64,000 nt of DNA from assembly GCF_010015475.1 (NCBI RefSeq), contig NZ_SSNI01000025.1, positions 1 to 64,000 of the forward strand, given 5' to 3'. Shown piece after piece: positions 60,480-64,000 of this stretch. The notes beneath the pieces were generated by a model that did no database searches, had not been told where the DNA came from, and saw only the letters and a list, made by a program, of their open reading frames with translations. Each line of letters begins with the position of its first letter. The first letter of the stretch is position 1. A program made the translations under genes and the position numbers. The stretch comes from Pontibacter pamirensis (GTDB lineage Bacteria; Bacteroidota; Bacteroidia; Cytophagales; Hymenobacteraceae).

Positions 60480-62753
60480 ATGATTAAAGTAAACAGAGAG
60501 GACGCACTTAACTATCACATGGACGGCAAGCCCGGGAAAATCGAGGTGGTACCAACCAAAATGCTGAGTACCCAGCACGATTTGGCCTTGGCTTACTCCC
60601 CTGGCGTTGCGGAACCGTGTAAAGAAATTCATGCAGATAAAGAGAATGTGTATAAGTATACAGCCAAGGGCAACCTCGTTGGGGTCATCTCAAACGGAAC
60701 GGCTGTATTAGGATTGGGGAATATCGGCCCTGATGCGTCTAAGCCGGTAATGGAAGGCAAAGGCGTACTCTTCAAGAAGTTTGCGGGCATCGATGTATTT
60801 GACATAGAGATAGACAGCACCGATCCGGATGAGTTTATCCGAATCGTAAAATCACTGGAACCAACATTTGGAGGAATAAACTTAGAAGACATAAAGGCGC
60901 CGGAGAGCTTTAAGATTGAGGTGGCCCTGAAAGAGCAGATGAACATCCCGCTCATGCACGATGACCAGCATGGCACTGCCATCATATCTGCAGCAGCCCT
61001 CCTGAATGCCCTGGAACTAACAGGAAAAAAAATAGAGGAGATAAAGGTGGTGATGAACGGAGCCGGAGCCGCCGCCATTGCCTGTGCCAAGCTCTATGTA
61101 TCCCTCGGCCTGAAGATGGATAATATCGTGATGCTAGATATTGAGGGAGTTGTACACCCCGAGCGAAACGATTTAGACATATATAAGGCGCAGTTTGTAA
61201 CCACGCGCAACATAAGAACCCTCGCGGAAGCCTTGGTAGGCGCAGATGTGTTTGTGGGCCTTTCGGCAGGCAACGTGCTGGCACCAGAATTGGTGAAAAC
61301 CATGGCCGCTGATCCGATTATCTTCGCCCTTGCAAACCCGGACCCCGAGATTCCCTATGACGTAGCTATGTCTACGCGCGATGATTTGATTATGGCCACA
61401 GGCCGCTCCGACCATCCTAACCAGGTAAACAACGTGTTGGGCTTCCCTTACATTTTCAGAGGAGCCCTCGATGTGCGTGCCACAGAGATAAACGAGGCAA
61501 TGAAGTTGGCCGCTGTACATGCACTGGCTAATTTAGCTAAAGAGCCCGTGCCTGATGTGGTCCTGAAAGCATACAGCGACACCACTATCAACTTCGGCCG
61601 CACTTACCTTATTCCAAAACCCCTGGATACACGCCTGATTACCACCATCTCACCGGCAGTGGCGAAAGCAGCCATGGAAAGCGGTGTGGCCAAGCATCCT
61701 ATCACCGACTGGGAAGCCTATGAGCAGGAGTTAAAGGAACGCATCGGCATCGATCAGAAGCTGATGACCCGTATCATAAACCAGGCGAAGAAAGACCCGA
61801 AGACCGTTGTGTTCACGGAAGCGGACAACTACAAGATCCTGAAGGCGGCCCAAATTGTAAAAGAGCAGCGTATAGCCAAGCCAATCCTGCTGGGTAATCG
61901 CGAAACCATAGAGGCCATTATTGCAGAACATAAGATGGACCTGCAAGGGGTCACCATCATGGATACCTACCAGGAAGATGCCAGGCGGGAGGAATATGGC
62001 CAATTGCTCTTCGAGAAGCGCCAGCGCAAAGGCGTGACCCTATTCGATGCCAAGCGCCTGATGCGCGACCGCAACTATTTTGGTAGTATGATGCTGAACA
62101 ACGGAGAGGCAGATGCCCTCATCTCCGGACTTACCCGCGATTACTCTAAGACTATTCTACCGGCGCTGCAGGTAGTAGGTGTGGAAGAAGGTGTAAACAA
62201 GGTAGCGGGGATGTACATTATCCTAAGCCAGCGGGAGCCTTTCTTCTTTGCGGATACCACTGTAAACCTGAACCCAACTGCTGACGAACTGGTTGACATT
62301 ATTGGTCTAACAGCCCGTACCGTTAAGTTCTTCGACACAGAGCCGCGCGTGGCCATGCTGTCTTACTCTAACTTTGGGTCAGTACGCGGGGACGTGCCAG
62401 ACAAAGCAGCGGAGGCTGTACGAAAGGCAAAGCAACGCTACCCTGAGCTTCTGATAGACGGCGAGATGCAAGCGAATACGGCCCTAAACCGCAACCTGCT
62501 CCGCGAGCAATATCCGTTCAGCGAACTGGCCGAGCAAGGTGCCAACACCCTGGTATTCCCCGATCTGGCTTCCGGCAACATTGCCTACAAAGTGCTGCAG
62601 GAGATTGGGGGCGCTGAGGTAATTGGCCCGGTATTGATGGGTATGCGCAAACCAGTGCATATTTTACAACTAGGCTCCTCCATCCGCGAAATCGTGAATA
62701 TCGTGTCTATCGCTGTAGTAGATGCCCAGAACTATAAAAACCAACACCTATAG
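60480..62753 (+). CDS. maeB: NADP-dependent malic enzyme fused to phosphotransacetylase-like domain
   Basis: A 757-residue enzyme converting malate to pyruvate and CO2. N-terminal malic enzyme domain and NAD(P)-binding fold (residues ~1-430; SNGTAVLGLGNIGPDASKPVM, GAGAAAIACAKLY, FVGLSAGNVLAP) and a C-terminal PTA-like regulatory domain (~430-757; VFTEADNYKILKAAQIV, SGLTRDYSKTILPAL). This is the standard MaeB length. ruvA starts at the base after its stop. A TATCTTTG box lies at 60349-60356, but no proper -33 box. Confidence 0.94.
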   Translation: MIKVNREDALNYHMDGKPGKIEVVPTKMLSTQHDLALAYSPGVAEPCKEIHADKENVYKYTAKGNLVGVISNGTAVLGLGNIGPDASKPVMEGKGVLFKKFAGIDVFDIEIDSTDPDEFIRIVKSLEPTFGGINLEDIKAPESFKIEVALKEQMNIPLMHDDQHGTAIISAAALLNALELTGKKIEEIKVVMNGAGAAAIACAKLYVSLGLKMDNIVMLDIEGVVHPERNDLDIYKAQFVTTRNIRTLAEALVGADVFVGLSAGNVLAPELVKTMAADPIIFALANPDPEIPYDVAMSTRDDLIMATGRSDHPNQVNNVLGFPYIFRGALDVRATEINEAMKLAAVHALANLAKEPVPDVVLKAYSDTTINFGRTYLIPKPLDTRLITTISPAVAKAAMESGVAKHPITDWEAYEQELKERIGIDQKLMTRIINQAKKDPKTVVFTEADNYKILKAAQIVKEQRIAKPILLGNRETIEAIIAEHKMDLQGVTIMDTYQEDARREEYGQLLFEKRQRKGVTLFDAKRLMRDRNYFGSMMLNNGEADALISGLTRDYSKTILPALQVVGVEEGVNKVAGMYIILSQREPFFFADTTVNLNPTADELVDIIGLTARTVKFFDTEPRVAMLSYSNFGSVRGDVPDKAAEAVRKAKQRYPELLIDGEMQANTALNRNLLREQYPFSELAEQGANTLVFPDLASGNIAYKVLQEIGGAEVIGPVLMGMRKPVHILQLGSSIREIVNIVSIAVVDAQNYKNQHL

Positions 62754-63344
62754 ATGATAGCCTATATTGATGGCAAACTAACGCACAAAGACCCGACTTA
62801 TGTCATTATAGATGTAGGGGGCGTAGGTTACCAGATAAAAGTTTCGCTGAACACATACTCTTCGCTGCCAGCCAGTGAGCGCTGTAAGCTGCATACGCAC
62901 CTGCACATAAAGGAAGATGCACACACGCTCTTTGGTTTTACCACGGCAGCCGAAAAAGAACTGTTTCTGCTTTTGATATCTATTTCAGGCGTGGGCCCCA
63001 ATACGGGGCTCATGATTCTGTCTTCTTTGTCAGTGGAGGAAGTGCAGCAGGCCATCGCGAGAGAGGATGTGCGCACCATTCAGCAGGTGAAGGGGATTGG
63101 GGCCAAAACAGCGCAACGCATCATCCTGGAGCTAAAAGATAAAGTCAGGAAAGAGGCCATGATATCGGATGCTGGTGTGCCTGCTGCGACACACAATATG
63201 AACCGATCCGAAGCGTTATCTGCATTAGTAACCTTAGGATTTGCGAAGAACGTGGCTGAGAAAACACTTGACGCTATCGTTAAACGCGAAGGCGGGAACC
63301 TGAGCGTAGAGGAGTTGATTAAGTTTGCGTTGAAGTCTTCATAA
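62754..63344 (+). CDS. ruvA: Holliday junction branch migration protein RuvA
   Basis: A 196-residue tetrameric junction-binding protein: OB-fold N-terminal domain (MIAYIDGKLTHKDPTYVIIDVGGVGYQI), two helix-hairpin-helix motifs (ISGVGPNTGLMILSS, VKGIGAKTAQRIILELKDK), flexible linker and a C-terminal RuvB-binding domain. The ATG directly follows the maeB stop. Confidence 0.95.
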   Translation: MIAYIDGKLTHKDPTYVIIDVGGVGYQIKVSLNTYSSLPASERCKLHTHLHIKEDAHTLFGFTTAAEKELFLLLISISGVGPNTGLMILSSLSVEEVQQAIAREDVRTIQQVKGIGAKTAQRIILELKDKVRKEAMISDAGVPAATHNMNRSEALSALVTLGFAKNVAEKTLDAIVKREGGNLSVEELIKFALKSS

Positions 63345-63360
63345 GAGCATATATCCAATT

Positions 63361-64000
63361 TTGATCTGGAAAAGTAAAAAAAGTAGCCTGCTTCTGGCGG
63401 TTGCCACTATTTCTATGCTGGGCTGGTGGTCACAGGCAGAAGAATTGCGCTCTACCAATAGATTCAGATTAACTATTCTCAACAACCTCCTGCTCCAGGA
63501 CACGGTGAAGACAGACACCTCCAAGGTGCAGTACATACCGAGCCGAAAGCCCACGTTTGCACCTGCCGACAGGTATGGCAATCCGTTCAGTACGCGGTCC
63601 AGCGCTTCTCCCCTGCTACTGGGCCAGCCCAGCAATGTGCAGTTAAACGTAGAGTTGGATGATAGCCTGGAGATGTACAACATCACCGAAACCATGGGTG
63701 ATGTAAACTATCGTCCACCATCGTCTATGAGCCTGAAGGAGTACTCGGAGTGGCAGCAGCGCGAGGCTATCCGCAACTACTGGCGGGCTAAGTCTTCCGG
63801 CCTGGATGGCGAGAGCGTGGTCAGCAGCAGCCGCCTGATACCGAAGCTGTACATCAGCCCGGTGTTCGACCGTATTTTCGGCGGCAATTACGTAGACATC
63901 CAGCCCAATGGTAATGTGTCGCTTAAATTTGGCGCACGCTTTAACCGCAACGAGAACCCGACCATCCCCCTCAGCCAGCAGCGCACCGGCGACTTTGATT
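63361..64000 (+). CDS. sprA: SprA, type IX secretion translocon (5' part only)
   Basis: The open frame runs off the window. Readable part: short N-terminal hydrophobic segment (SLLLAVATISMLGWWSQ), YIPSRKPTFAPADRYGNPFS, ASPLLLGQPSNVQLNVELDD, TMGDVNYRPPSSMSLKEY, WQQREAIRNYWRAKS and GGNYVDIQPNGNVSLKFG, all typical of SprA N-termini, the large outer-membrane channel of the type IX secretion system. Position after ruvA is the usual one in this phylum. The start is probably the TTG at 63361; no in-frame ATG lies upstream. Confidence 0.9.
   Translation, partial: MIWKSKKSSLLLAVATISMLGWWSQAEELRSTNRFRLTILNNLLLQDTVKTDTSKVQYIPSRKPTFAPADRYGNPFSTRSSASPLLLGQPSNVQLNVELDDSLEMYNITETMGDVNYRPPSSMSLKEYSEWQQREAIRNYWRAKSSGLDGESVVSSSRLIPKLYISPVFDRIFGGNYVDIQPNGNVSLKFGARFNRNENPTIPLSQQRTGDFD

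Overview
The window looks like chromosomal DNA of a Bacteroidota member of the Cytophagales, most likely Hymenobacteraceae (Pontibacter-like). This rests on protein content (SprA of the type IX secretion system, a fused ABC-permease/M1 peptidase, DUF4292 lipoprotein, tandem TatA, fused malic enzyme-phosphotransacetylase, rimP-nusA-infB) and on promoters of the Bacteroidota type (TTG or TTTG, about 17-20 nt, TAnnTTTG), seen before sodA, dsbD, rimP and infB. Start sites are usually A-rich rather than strong Shine-Dalgarno sites. The species assignment is inference.

Layout. 0.3-18.7 kb: membrane permease-peptidase, a repeat pair, small secreted proteins, tadA, sodA, DUF2339/DUF3999 membrane pair, dsbD, a CorC-like transporter, hemerythrin, gamma carbonic anhydrase and a radical SAM protein. 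18.7-21.6 kb: a visibly AT-richer accessory patch with an outer-membrane protein, an ORF-less group II intron on the minus strand, a mazEF module bracketed by a 10-bp inverted repeat, and a cysteine-cluster protein. 21.6-30 kb: M20 amidohydrolase, beta-barrel protein, AbgT transporter, LD-carboxypeptidase, a decayed ParE-type toxin beside an intact antitoxin-like gene, endonuclease III, MBL hydrolase and DUF2238 protein. 30-41 kb: a 46-residue lipoprotein, two OmpA/glycine-zipper lipoproteins, accD, fbaB, SnoaL-like protein, AraC regulator, M28 peptidase overlapping cysS, and a membrane-anchored EEP phosphatase/nuclease. 41.4-46.5 kb: the rimP-nusA-infB operon. 47-56 kb: mscL, enoyl-CoA hydratase, then a flippase, dut, sugar nucleotidyltransferase, TPR protein, DUF4292 lipoprotein and EnvC-like factor, all on one strand and closely spaced (envelope biogenesis). 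56.7-64 kb: tatA-tatA-gatA, a MltD-like transglycosylase, maeB-ruvA and the start of sprA, which runs off the window.

The most unusual material is between or outside the proteins: an ORF-less group II intron; a roughly 210-bp structured repeat present three times, two copies as an inverted pair; a candidate promoter-to-terminator small RNA of about 95 nt at 56.1 kb; a 26-codon micro-ORF with its own terminator at 36.4 kb; and very long perfect hairpins at gene ends (31, 23 and 21 bp stems). No CRISPR array, rRNA or tRNA gene was seen.
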